DNA from: Euprymna scolopes | Taxonomy: Eukaryota; Mollusca; Cephalopoda; Sepiida; Sepiolidae | Length of the DNA stretch: 64,000 bases | Direction: 5' to 3' | Assembly: GCA_024364805.1 (NCBI GenBank) | Contig: CM044488.1 | Location: 38,221,691-38,285,690, forward strand | Shown here: one piece after another, positions 37,094 to 51,200 of the stretch | Layout of the letters: every line of letters begins with the position of its first letter | How positions within the stretch are numbered: position 1 is the first letter of the stretch | Notes under the pieces: generated by a model | The model's database searches: none | What the model was told of the DNA's origin: nothing | The model's input: only the letters and a program-made list of their open reading frames with translations | Made by a program: the position numbers and the translations under genes

Positions 37094-40000
37094 CATTAGT
37101 GAACAAATAAGTAAAATTATATTTAAAATGACTAAGTAATGTTTGCTATTCCTCTGATCTTGTTTTCTTTTCTTTCTTTTTTTATCCCCCCCCCCCTCCA
37201 CTTTTTTCCTTTAGGAATATAATGAAATTTATTATGTTTGTAATAAATATCTGATTACAATTAACTAATGCTATTTTTGTCTTTCTCCTTGGATTTGTTT
37301 GCTGCTGTAGGTTAGTTTACTTGAATATAGAAAGAGGTTAAAAGAGAAGAAAGATCCCTCTGCATCCCCTGTGTGTTCCCAAGGGAAAACTGTCTCTGCA
37401 ATTCCCACTCCAGTCTCTGCAGACAAAGCTCCAACACTGGCTGTGCTGCCCCTCTTTGTGGAGCCGGTCAGTCCAGCCAAAGAAAATGACCAAGTAGAAG
37501 TCAAAAGTAAGTCACTTAGTTTCTTTCTTTATGCAATTTCTTGTCTTTCGATTAACTTTTATCTTTTTTTTTTTTTTTTTAATTTTTTTATATATATATT
37601 TTTAATAAACTAGCTGTACTTGCTCAGCTTCACTTTCTTTTTAACTTACATTTTTATTTAACTGTGAAATTTAGAAATAGCTGGCTGTCCCAATCCAGTA
37701 TTGCCTGAGAGTTTTTTCATTGACCTAAAAAGTTCTTTAAAAAGGATTCAATTGTAATATAAAACTGTTAAAATGCCTTACCTATTTTTCCCAAATTGAG
37801 TGAAGGCATCATGGTTGTCAGCAAGTAAAACAGTTAATGAAACTTAATATGGTATTTTTGCAAGCATTATATAACTGTAAAATTTTTGCAAGCATTATAT
37901 AACTGCAAAATAAATTATTTGGATTATCTAATCAGTTTATTTAAAAAAGAAAAAAACAAATTGTAAGTAGAGGGAGTGTCTCTGGTTTAGTTTGAAAATC
38001 TTGAATATCTAACATTTAATTGCAAGATTGAAATATGAAATAATAATCGTGCTATAAAAATATATACCTTATAAAATATCTACTCAATGTATGTGGGTTA
38101 CGATGAGAGTTACAATAAGAGTAGATCAGTGTGAGAGTGAAAACTCCTTCCTGTATATATGACTGTTGGAAGAATTATCTTAACGGAACTAGATATAAAA
38201 TAAATGAATTTGAATATGACCAAATTTATAGTTTCTGAAAACGCATACAAATGATTGACCAAAATCGCCACCAAAGCAGGTTATATATATATATATATAC
38301 TAGTGGGGGGTACCCGGCATTGCCCGGTTGTTTGGAGGTGTGTGCGTAAGGGGTGTGGGGGTAAAATAAAGAATAAGAGAAGTAACTGTTTTAATATAAA
38401 AATAAAATAAAAAACGATGTTAAATTTGTAAATATAATCGGCAAACCCAAAACAAAAAAAAAAAAGTGAATAAACGTACAGCTTCTTTAAAAAATAAAAG
38501 ATGGACGTGTTCTGAAAAACGAAAACAAAAAAACACAGTGGAAAAAAGAAAAAGAAGGAAAAATGAATTTGTGTATTTTATTTGTTTTAGCAACTACGAT
38601 TTCAAACCGGTGTTTCCTCGTACTGTCCCTTGTGAACAAATCCGCAACGGTGTAAGTGGTACCGGGGGTAGGAGGAATTTAATAGAGGGAAAAGATTTTA
38701 CAACTTCCATAGATTGTAACCGATTTTGGCCGTGAACTCTCGCCAGAAAAAAGTATAGGAATCCACAATTATCGAGCAAGTGTAGAGGTAATAGCCCTAT
38801 AACACACCTCAGATAATGTGCTGCGGTTTGTGCATATTACATTTGCATAAAATGTCTTGATTTTCAATCCTATTAAGGTCAAAATCAGAGGGGAAAAAAT
38901 GAGTTCATTATATATATATATATATATATATATACTAGCGCGGCTACCCGGTGTTGCTCAGGACCGTATAAACAATGAGAAAATTGAAGTTGATTTTGAA
39001 CATATTTGTTATTCTTAGGATAGAGGAATTTTTAATGTCTATGTATCATTAGCTTTTTCGAGCAAAAGAATATTTTACCTACCCTAGGACGGGTATTACA
39101 TGTCTCAAATAATTGTACCTTATCTAGGATAAGTAATTTATACCATATATATGAAATAATGTTTCCTTTGCGGGGATGGGTAATATAGAACAAATATTTA
39201 AAATAATTTTACCTACCCTCGGACGGGTAATTAAAATACATACATGAAACAATTTCACATACTATCGACAGGTATTGTACAACATGTTAAATAATTTCTC
39301 TTACCACCAAGGCTACCATAATTTTAAGAAAACTGAAACAATTTTTAGAAAGATCAGTAGACTTTCCAAATTAGTACATAAATACATCATCTTGGTTTAG
39401 AATTAGGCAACCATTGCTTCATCATAAATTTCAATATTACTAGGTTTTTTCCTTCGTCACTATCGGCACTAAAATTTTAAGAAAAATTATGACATTTTTT
39501 AACAATGTCTCAGTAGGATTTTCAAATTAATGCATAAATACATTGACACAATTAGTGATTAGACAACCCTTACTTCATTATCAAATTCCACATTACTGTG
39601 ATTTATTTTAATTCTCCACTACCGACACCAAATTTATTTTGAAAAATACTTCATTTTCTGAAGATTACTCAGTATGTTTTACAAACAAATACACAAATGT
39701 GTTAAGTTTGGTGATTAGGCAATCCTTGCTTCACTACAAAATTCCACATTACTGTGTTCTATTCCTCCCGACTACCCATGCCATATTTTTAAGTGAAATG
39801 GTATTATTTCTGGAACATAACTGAGCAGGTTTTCCAAGTAAGTATAGAAAGGAATTGACACGGATTGTGATTAGGCGACTTTTACTTTACCACGAATTTC
39901 AATATTAATGTAGTTATTCCCTCCCACATACCAATAACAGTAAGAGAAATTATGTCTTTTCTGGAATATGATTCCACAGATATCCTATATTTTTGGAATA

Positions 40001-43000
40001 TGACATTGTGGGACATTGCTTTGTAACCCCAAAATGGACGTTTCTCTCTCCAGCACAACCCCAAAAGAGAACTCAAGAGCTTGTTTAAAATTAACATAAT
40101 CATGCTTCTTTCAACCCCCCACTACAACCATCACATCATTCCCGGATGATAACATTAAAAATTCAAAAAATATAGATCACCCCCTACAGAAACTGGCCTA
40201 GTAGACTTTCATAGAAATTAACAATATATATGAATTAATCTAATTTTGAGATCGTAAACTGTTTCAGCCATATCCAGAATTGACTTCACAAATAAAGTAA
40301 TTTTGAGATTGAAAATAGTTTAAGCCATTTCCAGGACAAACTTTACATTCTACCACCCTCATTTAATCCAAGCGGCGCTGGGTATTCTGCTAGTATATAT
40401 ATGACCAAGACAATGTTGCTTAACTTTGGTATTCCTAAGTAGTCACCCATCTTCAAAATTGCCCAATTGAACCTGTTGTGCAGAAGAACCTTCAAAATTG
40501 TCAAGTAAGACCTATACTGCACAAGCACCTTCAAAATTGTCAAATAGGACCTATACTGCACAATTACCTTAAAATTTTTCACATTCGACCTATACTGCAC
40601 AAGCACCTTCCGATTTTTCAAATCGGACCTATACTGTACAAGCACCTTCAAAATGGTCAAATTGGCTCTATACTGCACAAGCACATTCAAAATTGTCAAA
40701 TCGGTCCTATACTGCACAAGCACCTTTCCAATTTTTCAAATCAGACCTATATACTGCACAAGCACCTTCAAAATTATCAAATTGGACCTATACTGCACAA
40801 GCACCTTCACAATTGTGGAATTGGACCTATACTGCACAAGCACCTTCAAAATTGTCAAATCAGTCCTATACCGCATAAGCACCTTAAAATTTCAAATCGG
40901 ATCTTTACTGCACAAGCACATTCAAAATTTTTCCAATCAGACCCATACTGCATAAGCACCTTAACATTTTTCTAATCGGACCTATAATGCACAAGCACAT
41001 TCAAAATTGTCAAATCGGACCTATAATGCACAAGCACCTTCACAATTGTCAAATACGACCTATACTGCACGAGCACTTTCAAAATTGTCAAATCGGACCT
41101 ATACTGCACAAGCACTTTCAAAATTGTCAAATCGGACCTTTACTGCACAAGCACCTTCAAATTTTTCAAATCGAACCAATACTGCACAAGCACCTCCAAA
41201 ATTTTTCAAATCGGACCTATACTGCACAAGCACCTTTCAATTTTATAAAATCAGACCTATACTGCACAAGCACCTTCAAAATTGTCCAAATCGGACCTAT
41301 AATGCACAAGCACCTTCAAAATTGTCAAATCGGACCTATACTGCACAAGCACATTCAAAATTGACCAATCGGACCTATACTGCACAAGCACCTTCAAAAT
41401 TGTCCAAATCGGACCTATAATGCACAAGCACCTTCAAAATTGTCAAATCGGACCTATAATGCACAAACACCTTCAAAATTGACAAATCGGACCTATACTG
41501 TCATCAAATCCATTCACATTTCGTATATGTAATGTTTTAGATTTAGAAATGCATTGTTTACATTTTAAAACATAGTAAAACGAATCTTGTTTCCTGTCTA
41601 GACATTTCTCTCTCTCTCTCTCTCTTCGTCTTCCTTACTCTAAAGAGAAATAGTGTTACTAATATAAAAAAGAAAATGGCGTTTGGCTTTGTTTTTTTGT
41701 AAAAATATCGATCGCTTAATATTTTTAAGCATTTTTTTTTTTTTTTTACTTCACATTTTTGGCTTGTTATTTTTCGTTTAACTCTCGTATCTATTTTTAA
41801 CCTGCTAATAACTTTGGTAACATTTTCACAATGTGTAAGTCAATGTTTTAATTTGTATGATACTTTGCCTTTTTACCGATAAGAATCTCTTATATGCAAG
41901 CTTTTTATATACAGACCGCCATTACAGCTTGCTGAGGTCAAGATCACGTGACATGAGTCAGCGTTTTTTGAAATACTATCATTAGATTCAATTTAAAATA
42001 AGATTTACGTAATGTTTACCGTTAAAATTTCACTTTTGGGGGGTGGGCCTGTAGAAAAACGCTCAGCTGACACACTTAGAGTGGATCGTTTGGAACAAAA
42101 ATTCGATATTTGTCGTTCGGAGGGTCGGACTTTAATATGATAGCAAATTTGTAATTTTGTTCTGTCTGTCGAAAGTTTTTAGCAGACATACAAACATACA
42201 TACAGGCATTCTCACATTTTCGCTTTTATATATATAATATACTAGCGAGGGGTACCCGGCGTTGCCTGGGTGTTTTTCGGGGTATATGAAAAAAACCCGA
42301 AAATGTGAAAAAAAAAAAACAGGTGCCCGTGAAAAAAAAACGAAGCCTTCACGACGCGCAGTTGGAAAATAGTAAAGTGTTAAAAAAAAACAGGTGCGCG
42401 GTTTTGATTGACGTGACGGCGATAGGTATTCAGCAGTAAGCATTTTGTGCGGGACAGTTTTGAATGAGGTGAATAAATCGGTTTGTTTGTTTTTAAAAAC
42501 CCGCTCCCTGTTTATTAGGAGGAGCGAAATGAAAGCTACAGTCTGATATGACGAAGTCGACATTGTACAAACGTTACTTAGCTCTCTTGAGACAACTGGC
42601 TTTCGGCCTGTGATTAGAGTAGAGTTTCGCTTTTTTTTTATACCGAAAACCGAATTTAACACGTGCCGATGCAGGAAATGTCGAATAATAACGTTTGAAA
42701 ATCAATAAAATTAAATAGACAGGCGAGCTCCGTGGATAACTCTGAGATATTACAATTTATAGATGATATAAAAAGTTTTAAGAAGTTGTGAAGCGAGCAA
42801 GCGCTTCTCTGAAAGAAGCCTTTTGTGGACATCGAGGAAAAGCGTACATACATACATACATTTTCGCTTATATATATATAGACTAGCGGGGGTACCCGGC
42901 GTTGCCTGGATGTTTGTAGGTGTGTGTCGTGTTAAATAAAAAAAAATAACTGGGGGGGCGGGGGGTAGGATCGAACCGGAAGCCTGAAATGAAGTTTGAA

Positions 43001-45961
43001 AATAAAATCGGCCAGCCAGAATGAGTTAGTGAAAGATGTTTGAATTTATTTAAGTAAGAACGAAATTGACAGGTGCGCGCCCAGAAGTCGTTGCGCGTTA
43101 CGGTGACGACGACGTCAATGACCAGGTTTGTTTGTTATAAGCGAAATAAAAAAAGAAAACAACGTTAACACTTAAGCAGGGGAAAAAACACAAAAAAAAC
43201 TAAGACAAATGAACGATGAAAACAGAAAAAAGAACACGTGAAAAATGCTTGTTTCGATATTAAAATTTTAAAAATCGGTGGGTACCCAGGTGTTTTTGGG
43301 TGTGTGGTCGGGGGTGGATAAGCAAAGTAAAAAAAAAACCCCAGAAAAACGAACGTTACGTGAAAAATGGCGTAAATAACACTGGTTCAATATTTAAATT
43401 TAAAAAATCGAGAAAAAAAAGAAGACATCTCACACCACGATTCGAACCCAAAACATTTAGATAATGAACCAGCGCACTAATCAACTGACCTAACGCGACG
43501 TACATAAAATTTGTCCAGTTTTTCAACTATTTAAAGTAGAACCGGTCGAGAGGGCAGTTTTTAACCCTGTTTCAATATTTAAATTTAAAAAATCGAAAAA
43601 AAAATATCTCGCACCACGCTTCAAACCCAAGACGTTTAGATAATGAACCAACGCTCTAACCAACTGAGCTAACACGAGGTACATGTAATTGTCAGTTCTT
43701 CAACTATTTAAACTAAATCAGGTCATGACGTCATCTGACGCATGCGTAGAACCGGTCATCGTCATTAGAGGACGGTTTTTGTTGATTTCGGGATGAAAAA
43801 GTTAACGTTTTTCTCTCTCTCTCTGTCTCTCTCTCTCTCTCTCACACACTTCGTCTTCTCTTACTCTAAAGAGTGTTACTAAAAAAGAAAATGGCGCCTG
43901 GGTTTGTATTTTTAAAACTTTGATCGTTAATATTTTTTGTAAGCATTTTTTTTTTATTACTTCACATTTTTGGCTTGTTATTTTTCGTTTAACTATCATA
44001 TCTAACTATTTTTAATGTGCTAATAACTTTGGTAACGTTGTCATAGCGTAGAAGTTCATAGTTTAGCTTGTGTGAGGGTTAAATTTTTTTTTACCGATAA
44101 CAACAATGTTTTTTAAATTCAGACTGCCATTACAGCTTGCTGACGTCCAGATCACATGACATGACTCAGCGGGTTTTAAATACAAGTTGACTCAAAATAA
44201 ATGGCCCCATGTATACTTTATGTAGGAGAGTTGGCGCCCGTATTTTTGGGGGCAGTTATAAATCGATTTAAAAATATGTAATGTTTAACATTAAAATGTC
44301 ACTTTTTGCCCCCCCCCACCCCCCACCCCTGCAGAAAATCGATCAGTTGACGCACTTCTGATGGTCCTTTTGGGCTAATTTTTCGACATTTGTCGTCCGG
44401 AGGGTGAGGGTTTCATATGAGACCAAGTTTGTGAATTTTTGTTCCGTCAGTCAAAAGTTTTTAGCAGACACACAAACATACATACATACATTTTCGCTTT
44501 TATATATATAGATAACTTGGTCAGCACCCCCCTCACTCTATAGATAGAAGTCCTGCTTGAAGATTGCAAATATTTTTAACTACTCCCACTGCTACTTTGA
44601 AGGAAGAAACACTTTTTTTTATAAACATTAAATGTTAATAACAATTTTTAGCTCACCGAAATCTACAAAAAAATATTTTGTTATATACGAACGTGAGATG
44701 GGCCCTGAAGTAAAACAATACCAAATAAAACACATTTAATCATTTTAAAACTTTATCTTTCATTATTTCTTTTTGGTGTCATCTAAAAGAAAATTGTGGA
44801 GGTGGACCTAATCTAAAAAAAATACCCCTTTTTTTTTTAAATAAAACCGTTGCAGTCAACGGTTGGTCGGCAGATTACGTCTGGACTCTAGATACGTTGA
44901 ATAGTAATGATGTAATCCGTTCAGTTTCTGTAAAACCAGCGTAATGTTTTTGTTTTTTTTGAAATTGCAATGTTTACATATTACATTCTCTTTCTCTCTC
45001 TATTCCCCCCATCTTTCTATCTATCTATCTCTTTATCTCTATCTCTCTCTCGATTTCTCATAAACAAAGATGGAAAGAAAATGGCCGGATGATAAAAAAA
45101 ACAAATAAATTTAGCTAAGCTAATGTATCGTCTCAAACATAATTATTTTTTAAGCGTAAATTTTTTTTTTTTTTTTCTGGAATGTATTGCTCGTAATGTT
45201 TAGTTTAACTATTGTATCTAACTATTTTTAACCTAGCGCCTAGCCTCGCAATTGCATACGTGACCCGTTCTTTAATTAATATAAAAAAAAACTATCCCAA
45301 CAGTAAGAACGGCGTTCTAAAAATCCAACAATTTTTATTGGGTAAATTTTTAGATTAAGACCACCTCTACAATTTTCTTTTAAGTGACGATTTTTATAGG
45401 TTTTCGACTATGCTGAATATGGAAATCGCATTGTAATTTTGCAGAAATAAGTAGTTATCGAGCTATAAAAGGTTGTTTTATGCATTGTATTCTTTAGCGG
45501 CCATCTTTGTTATGCGCATAGCTTTGTTTATGCCGCACGCGCGTAACAAAGATAGCCGCCAAAGAATACAATGCCTAATACAACTTTTTATAGCTCGATA
45601 ACTACTTATTTCTGCAAAATGTCAATGCGATTTCTGTATTCAGCATAGTCGAAAACCTATAAGAGTCGTCATTTAAAAGAAAATTGTGGAGGTGGACCTA
45701 ATCTGAAACTTTACCTTTTATTGTAAAAAAATTGAAAGAAATATGCATAAAAAAAAACAAATAAAAAGTATTAAAAAAAAAACTGTTTCATAATGAATAT
45801 TTGAAAAATTTTGAAAATGAAACCGTTTAATTTTGGAAGCTTGTTGAATTATAATTGGTTAATGAAAATTTTATTTTTTTATTTATTTATTTTTTTTTAA
45901 ATATAACCGTTGCAGTCAACGGCCGCCCAATACATTTCGTTTCTGTAAAACCAACGTAATG

Positions 45962-46001
<40 letters not shown>

Positions 46002-48177
46002 CTATTTGCTCTGTTAACTGTATAATCAAGTAGGTACTGAGTAATATTTGTGTCAATAAAAAAAATCCCAAATACTTTCACCTAGATGTAAAGAAATTGA
46101 TTGATGACTCGGCGGAAAGTGTTAAAACATATTAAAATGATTCTCGTTTCCTTTCTCATCCCCCCTCTCTCTCTCTCACTCCTCTATCTCTATCTCTCTC
46201 ACTCCTCTCTCTATCTCCCTCTCTCTTACTCCTCTCTCCCTCTCTCTTACTCCTCTCTCCCTCTCTCTTACTCCTCTCTCTCTCTTACTCCTCTCTCTCT
46301 CTTACTCCTCTCTCTCTCTCTTACTCCTCTCTCTCTATCTCTATAGATATATATAAATATATATATCTTGATTTCTCAAACAAAATGAAAAGAAAAATGG
46401 CCGTATGGAAAAAAACAAATAAACTTAGCTAAGCTGATGTATCGTCTAAAACCTAATTATTTTTTAAGCGTAAATTTATTTTTGTTCTGGAATGGTTTGC
46501 TCCTAATGTTTAGTTTAACTATCGTCTCTCAGTATTTTTAACCTGCTAATAACTTTGGTAAAGTTTTCATAACGTGTAAATAAATATTTTTAATTGTATG
46601 GTAACATGCATTTTTTTGGCAACGACAATAATAAATTGAATACAGACTCCACCATTAAAGCGTGCTGACGTCATGATCACGTGATATGACTCAGCATTTT
46701 TTGAAATATTAATAAATATCATAGGAATCGATTTATAATGTTAAGATTTACGTAATGTTTGACGTTAAAATGTCACTTTTTTGGGGGGGGGGCTCCCTGC
46801 AGAAAAAGAGTCAGCTGACCCACCTCTAGTGGTCCTTTTGTGCCAAAATTTTGATATTTGTCGGACTTTAATATGATACCAAGTTTGTTAATTTTTGTTC
46901 TGTCTGTCAAAAGTTTTTAGCGGACATACAAACATATACACACACACACTCACACACATTTTGCCTTTTATATATTATATTAGAAGATATATATATATAT
47001 ATATATATATAATGATCAGAAAATTATACCTGTCAATGGTAAAATAGAAAATCTCATTCCACTTTATATATAAGATGAGATACTAAAAGCCAGGTTCCAA
47101 ACATTTTTGAAGCTGTTTTAACTAAATGATTGGATTTGACATTAGATACTTCGGAAAAGATTGATGTGCCAAAAAACTTTTTTTTTTTTTTTTTTAGATA
47201 TAGTGTATTTGTTTCAGTTAAGAAGTTATAGTGTTATTTTGCTTTAACACCAGACCTCCTCCCTCTTCAATTTGTAGGTGTAAAATTGATTTTTTATTTG
47301 TCAAAATGGTAGCTAGTAAAATAAAAAAGGTTTAGACCTTGAAGATAGTTCAGTAACTAACTCATTTAGCAAGTTAAGTACATGAAGTATTTTGTATGAC
47401 TTTCTTATAAAAGGATTTATATTTACAAATAAAATATATTTATATATTATCACATTTCTTTATAAAACAGTTGAACATCGAGAGAAAAAACCTGAAAGCA
47501 GATGGCCTGACAAACCGATGAGCCTTACAGAAAGGTTAAGGCAAGAATTTGGATTGGAAGAAAGTGATGAGGAGGAAAATAAAACTGGTAAGGGTGAAAA
47601 ATTGTATTTCATTTATATTAGAATGCTTATCCCAGGACCAGTCTTTCTGCTAGTTAATAAAATCAAATGGAACAGTTTTATCCCATATTTATGTCCTCCT
47701 TATAAAGATTAAAATAAAGATATATATGCTACAAAACTTTTTCTAGAATTCATATTCTATTTTTTTGTCAAAGATTTTAATTCTGGAAAAATATCTAAAA
47801 CATGGACTTAATCTTGAAGAAATGGAAATTCAGTTAATCTTGCTTAATTACTCTCTAATAATCAATTTTATGCAAATTGGAAATATTTAAATTTTCAAAT
47901 GGGTAGCTAGACCCATATTATGTCTCCTAATAAAGCTTTTTAAATATTCCAATGAAACTAAAATTTTGGCTATATATATATATATATATATGTATATACT
48001 TTTTTTTTTTTTTAAATTAAAATTGAAGGTATCTGAATTTTAGAAATCTTTTCGAATCCATCTTTATGCAAAACTAAACGTAGCTCACATTACTTTTGAA
48101 TTTGCCCAGTAGTGATGTTTCAAAATTCGTAATGATTGGTTAATTATTTTCAGTTTACCTTCATATAAACATATCTA

Positions 48178-48241
<64 letters not shown>

Positions 48242-51200
48242 GATATTAACATATGTATTGGATATTTGATTGGATACATGCCAATGAAATTTAGTTTCTG
48301 TATGATATAAATAATGGCTGCAAATTTTATACAATAAGCTTTATTCAGGTCACTTGACATTTTTATATATAAATAAATAAAGCAAATAAAAAAAAAAGTG
48401 ATGAATAAGGAAAAAGCTGAGATCTACAAAAAAAATGAACTGAATAAAGTCCATTCCACAAAAGATATCTTACTGTTAAATATTTTTCTCTTTCCCATGC
48501 ATCAAGATTTTCACAGTTGCGAAGTTCAGATGCAAATTTCCGAACTTTTCTAAAAACTTCATAAAATATTATTTTTCTTAAAGTATGCATCATGTCCTGG
48601 AAAATTTTAATTATCTCTGAAAATGAATACAAAATATTAACCCAATTATTTATTTTGTTTTCAGAGGGCCCCCCCCCCCCAAAAAAAAGAAGATTTTGCT
48701 CATAATTTTTGTTTTATTACTTGAGAATTTTTTTTTTCTATTCTTTAGCAAGTTTTCAATTCAATCTCTCAAAGATAACCATAAATATGGATGTTTGTTA
48801 AATCTGTTGGTATTGGATGTAAAGCTAAATTATGAAACCTTTTTGGAAAAAACTATCTTATAATATAAGTTTAGGAAATTTCATGGAAAATGATTCTTAC
48901 AAAGAGAACCCGTGTGTGTGGATGAAAAAAGTGGATAAACAGAAAGAATGCAAACAAATTTATTCATTTTAATATTTTCTCTTCATTATTAAAGATTTAC
49001 TCAGAAATGGGGATATTTTGGTTTTTACAATTGAGAGATTTACTATTTTTCATTTAGTAATACCTGGTATGGTATTTTCCTGGACAAGCGGAGACAACTT
49101 CCACCAAAGGGGAAAATTTCTAGGGAATGTCAAATTTACATAAGACCCTGAGTCACGTGTAAAATTTACTTGAACACATTAGAGAAGAAAGACAAAAGGT
49201 GTGGAGGGGGGATATTTTTTTTTTTTAATTTAATGTTCTGAATAAAAATTTCCTTTTTGTTAATCACTTTTTTCTTTAAAACTTTTACATGAAATATGCA
49301 TAATGTTTCAGTGATGCCTTATAATCCATTTTCATGACATACCAGCCTGTTTTCTAATGGTCATGCCTTTGCTTCTGTCATTGTTATTGAAGAGTATATA
49401 CTGTTGTTAAAATTAAACTTTTAACTATGACACCCAAATTTCTTTCTGTATATTACATATTTTCAAATTTGATCTGAAAAAATGAGTAAACGTTTTAGGA
49501 TATATTTTTTTCAACATATAATTCTTTCTTTACTTCTTCACTTTAAATGTTATATTTCAACATTTCCATGTGAAAGATTGTGTTGTTTTTCAGTGCATTT
49601 TTTTTTTTCATCTTAAAATCATTTTGATGTTCATCTTAAAATCATTTTGATGTTTATCATGAAATCATTTATTAGAAGTAAAAACGATTTGTTTCTTTTT
49701 TAATCCTTTCTTTGTAAGCCATTCTATAGTTTTACTCCTGCTCTTCAAAAACGACATTTATTTGGAAGAATTCTTTCATTGTCAGTAAAATGTATTTTAA
49801 AATAAAGTAAACATCTTTGTCATCTGTCATGATTTTTAATAAAATTTTTGGATGACATAAATTGCACGAATGTCATGCAGTAACTTTGAATAATAAAAAA
49901 AAAAATAGTCTTGCTCAAAGCATCAACAAGCTCGGAAGAATTATAGTCCAGTAGAAATAAGTTTAGCGCTGTTTTATTAGTGGTGGGACTGATAGACCAG
50001 AACATTAAAAAATCCTCTTAAATCTAATTTTTGGTGGGATGAGGTGTGGATGTATGGGATAATTTACTACAGTTAGCAAATATGATTTATATTTGCAAAG
50101 AAACATATAGTAAATATTCTGTTTTGATGAAGATCGCTCTGATTCAACCATAGTTGTCAGCCCTGTCAGTGGGGCATTAGAATACACTGACTGCCCCCTC
50201 CCCCCTGCAGAGAGTAAAAGTCCCTCAATGAGGCCACCTGTTGACCGTGAGTGACAACCCGTAATGCCTAAAGACGAGATCCCGGTGGTTGAGCAGATCA
50301 TGGTCTTATTAGGACATAAGATGCAATGTGATACTTTGACCCTTATGGGTGATTAGATAGACCCAATCCAATCAATCGGTTGGTCGTTACTAGCACTAAA
50401 TCAGACAAACACAACAATAATATATGCTCACACTCCCCACATTAGGCAATAAACTGATTTAGTAAGTGGTAGCTAAAGGATCAATCAACTTGCTGGAAAA
50501 TTAATATCTTTTCTAGAAATGAGGTCATTAGAAAAGACAAAGGAAACCTAGTTCAGAAACAATCCCAAAACCAAAATCTAAATCAAAATCTTCCTTATTT
50601 TATAATTATAAAAGCAATTGAAGAAGAACCAATAACAAGTGTCTCCCTTTCAAATAGAGAAAATATTTTCAAACATCAAACCTAAAATGGTNNNNNNNNN
50701 NNNNNNNNNNNNNNNNNNNNNNNNNNNNNNNNNNNNNNNNNNNNNNNNNNNNNNNNNNNNNNNNNNNNNNNNNNNNNNNNNNNNNNNNNNNNNNNNNNNN
50801 NNNNNNNNNNNNNNNNNNNNNNNNNNNNNNNNNNNNNNNNNNNNNNNNNNNNNNNNNNNNNNNNNNNNNNNNNNNNNNNNNNNNNNNNNNNNNNNNNNNN
50901 NNNNNNNNNNNNNNNNNNNNNNNNNNNNNNNNNNNNNNNNNNNNNNNNNNNNNNNNNNNNNNNNNNNNNNNNNNNNNNNNNNNNNNNNNNNNNNNNNNNN
51001 NNNNNNNNNNNNNNNNNNNNNNNNNNNNNNNNNNNNNNNNNNNNNNNNNNNNNNNNNNNAAATCTATTCTCACAAAACGCTGATTGCCAGTGGAAGAAAT
51101 CAAGATTAACTTGAGAAACCAAAATGTTAGCAATATAAAAAGAATCCAAATTAAGATATGGTGAAACTATCAATGCAAACTTCTACATCCTAACTTTTAA

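Larger units (their letters stand above)
42882..44512 (+). mobile_element. ACTAGC-family element, 1.63 kb, both ends present
   Basis: Start ACTAGCGGGGGTACCCGGCG, end CATACATACATTTTCGCTTT + TATATA. It contains three tRNA-like pieces (42960-43015, 43428-43498, 43609-43682), a ~180-bp tandem duplication, a (CT)n tract at 43808-43842, and the 3' block shared with copies 41501-42238 and 46110-46978. Confidence 0.7.

Noticed and set aside
40343-41420. Several 100-165 codon open frames with a 13-residue repeat
   Set aside because: They come from a 39-bp minisatellite inside an intron; frames stay open only because 39 is divisible by three.
40451-41500. CRISPR-like regular repetition
   Set aside because: The whole unit repeats; there are no unique spacers, and the context is a eukaryotic intron.
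43609-43682. A functional tRNA gene
   Set aside because: A and B boxes are present, but the anticodon and acceptor stems do not pair properly and the sequence is part of a dispersed repeat.
50639-51173. Open frames of about 155 codons on both strands
   Set aside because: They run through the 368-N assembly gap and have no real sequence for most of their length.
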